From: CAZNOG01 sp964574635
Lineage (GTDB): Bacteria; Bacteroidota; Bacteroidia; Flavobacteriales_D; Cryomorphaceae
Length of the DNA: 64,000 nt
Assembly (NCBI GenBank): GCA_964574635.1
Contig: CAZNOG010000014.1
Coordinates: 37,770-101,769 of the forward strand
Direction: 5' to 3'
A program made the translations under genes and the position numbers. This document shows positions 63,601-64,000 of this stretch, in pieces (the stretch's first letter is position 1; the number at the start of each line of letters is the position of its first letter). The notes under the pieces are model-generated. The model made no database searches and had not been told where the DNA came from. It saw only the letters and a list, made by a program, of their open reading frames with translations.

Positions 63601-64000
63601 AGCCGTCGTCGGGAGTGGTGGAAAGTCCCACCCAGTAGCGCACGTCCTCTCCGAGAGCTCCCGAGAGTTCGATGGGATCGAAGGCCCATTCCACTTCGTA
63701 GACGCCTTCGCCGAAGTCCGAAGAGACCAGATTTTCGGCGATGGGGGTCGCCGTGCGAGTGACGATGGCGTCGCCCGCACCGCCAAGAGGTTTATTGCCG
63801 TCGTCGGCGTAAATCCTCACCGTGGCGGAGGTGATGGAACCCGTTCCCTCGTAAACCAGGGTGGTCAGCATGCCGTTGAGCGTCATGTCGACGCCGGCGG
63901 GAACCAGAATGTCGTTCACGGCTACGTAGCCGTACTCGGAGTTGGTGCCCATGGCGCCGTATACCGAAATATCGAGGTTGTGCACGACGCAGTCCTCGCC
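60686..64000 (-). CDS. Giant modular T9SS-secreted protein (5' end outside window)
   Basis: The frame is open to the right edge, so the start lies outside; at least 1104 residues are visible. Two beta-module types alternate. Type A (about 160 residues, VANDIVV...YWIGL) is seen four times (the first truncated) and is related to the module in the large protein at 46255-50364. Type B (starts CPASNYEINQ or CENPELIADQ, contains QSFTA, ISLWDGLP, YFIRIEGD and YDYTFRTYYC) is seen twice. The order is A-A-B-A-B-A, then a T9SS type A sorting domain (FYPNPAN...VFYDLLGRPV). No catalytic motif; likely a surface or binding protein. Confidence 0.85.
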   Translation of the reverse strand, partial: GEDCVVHNLDISVYGAMGTNSEYGYVAVNDILVPAGVDMTLNGMLTTLVYEGTGSITSATVRIYADDGNKPLGGAGDAIVTRTATPIAENLVSSDFGEGVYEVEWAFDPIELSGALGEDVRYWVGLSTTPDDGWTNFAWAVSEYLNLGAHPYISYGSEFYEYSSDADGSYIFFTTCVPTADDGGGGGDEIEDCGMQVMRDPNSSGEGYNCEATNHTVANDIVVAANTDMYLTAVMPSVIMNSGTSVSFATLTVYLDDNGLPGENIANETLVADSQIHQGSYGDMEAYDISFEFAPIYLPGRADQETTYWIGLSLWLQGGTAVLMEVTSEELMGHPVAISTGGNFLIPNEVHEGVISFTAECQEIDGPTDPLPGYCPASNYEINQDADHTCFGFVSDGGMFQSFTAEQSESSGAGFKFTEPSRGMEVTISLWDGLPESEGSVLASRATETYGDRWVDVFWENEVTLTVGQEYFIRIEGDDELSCLRAASNIYEGGQAYAGFQPYSDYDYTFRTYYCYDVACEQILMSGGFPNSFLTSKDQPQTVATDITVPLGNDFHLNRLTVYFWVQAGSNIQHADITFHEDDFGVPGTVMETLEGVVPTSQTFVIPRYGYDVLTVVFDIPTQVLPGKLDNLTTYWVSFDVQAGIGSAMINTRSDARIGHFSALTMDAGDSWELNEGWDISATFEGECLPVSGDACENPELIADQTSDLNCLAASSTGVAQSFTASTHELAGAAVKFFAPSVGYDVTLSVWDELPTQGGSRLGSKTVQTTGQAWVEVIWDFVVSVEPDQTYYLVVEGGSGLPCVAGELDDVFEGGHAFAGVDYQAYPDWDYAFKLFGCDGGAPAGNCEEEIPEDFLFEAGVKTAINSDHMVANDLTVAAGENFTLKEITASLVALGSIMHADVYYYSDNDGFPGQEIGSQLSVPVTSQTVVGERSGMNVYHATFAVEPFLFEGDPEGESTYWIGLDVCDLTCSGEVYWLVSSTQIPQGYEMMQKFQDGPWLPTIPGADAIYKWTGDCSGIPVGTNDREIAGFRFYPNPANHSLHLRSAVTIRSVVFYDLLGRPVLESDVHDRSSTVDISGLPNGVYLMKVDVEGRTGTYKVVKQ

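Noticed and set aside
1..64000. CRISPR array, phage or insertion sequence
   Set aside because: I saw no regularly spaced direct repeats with unique spacers, no transposase or integrase gene, and no block of phage genes.

Overview
The window looks like a chromosomal segment of a Bacteroidota bacterium, most likely a marine-type member of Flavobacteriia with fairly high GC. The evidence is: four secreted proteins carry (or end in) a type IX secretion (T9SS) C-terminal sorting domain, and PorG is encoded; TonB-dependent receptors have N-terminal carboxypeptidase-like domains; DUF6341, DUF6427, DUF6089 and DUF4412 families are present; promoters have the TAnnTTTG -7 element typical of the phylum; and Shine-Dalgarno sequences are almost absent. 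It is mostly housekeeping DNA with no phage, integrase, transposase or CRISPR array that I can see.

Layout. 1-6.3 kb: tail of a T9SS cargo protein, a large TonB-dependent receptor and a secreted phospholipase-D-like protein. 6.4-7.9 kb: esterase and pdxJ, leftward. 7.9-17.5 kb: a long rightward envelope cluster (CBS protein, BamA/TamA-like barrel, nadK, porG, uppS, bamA, two OmpH/Skp chaperones, murI). 17.5-21.5 kb: a leftward probable metal-handling cluster (cysteine-rich protein, TonB receptor, heavy-metal-binding protein, gamma carbonic anhydrase). 21.7-28.6 kb: Nfu-type Fe-S protein, M61 peptidase, and sucA-sucB of the TCA cycle. 28.6-34.4 kb: purQ, DUF6427, DUF6341, purD, two thioredoxin-fold proteins and tRNA-Arg(CCU). 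34.4-45.9 kb: metG, LD-carboxypeptidase, DUF4412, YraN, RluB-type pseudouridine synthase, AsmA-like protein, MORN-repeat protein, threonine dehydrogenase and homogentisate dioxygenase. 46.3-50.4 kb: a giant triplicated T9SS protein. 50.7-60.4 kb: HPPD, a small barrel protein, aspS, tadA, trpG/pabA, frr, pyrH, tsf, rpsB, rpsI, rplM and YceI. 60.7 kb to the end: a second giant modular T9SS protein running off the edge.

How genes work together. Skp-like chaperones, BamA and PorG would together serve outer-membrane assembly and T9SS export, and the window also contains T9SS cargo. HPPD and homogentisate dioxygenase are consecutive steps of tyrosine degradation. SucA and SucB form two parts of the 2-oxoglutarate dehydrogenase complex. 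rplM-rpsI-rpsB-tsf-pyrH-frr is a translation block.

The most unusual signal is a short dispersed motif, CACACCCACAAAAACCCA followed by an A/C-rich tail ending in CCCC. It occurs about every 8 kb (eight clear copies), mostly between genes but twice in frame inside protein linkers or tails. A second, longer (about 240 bp) intergenic repeat family has three copies plus a fragment. A short strongly Shine-Dalgarno-led ORF with its own terminator lies downstream of purQ, and a palindrome containing two face-to-face -7 elements lies between the metal cluster and nfu.
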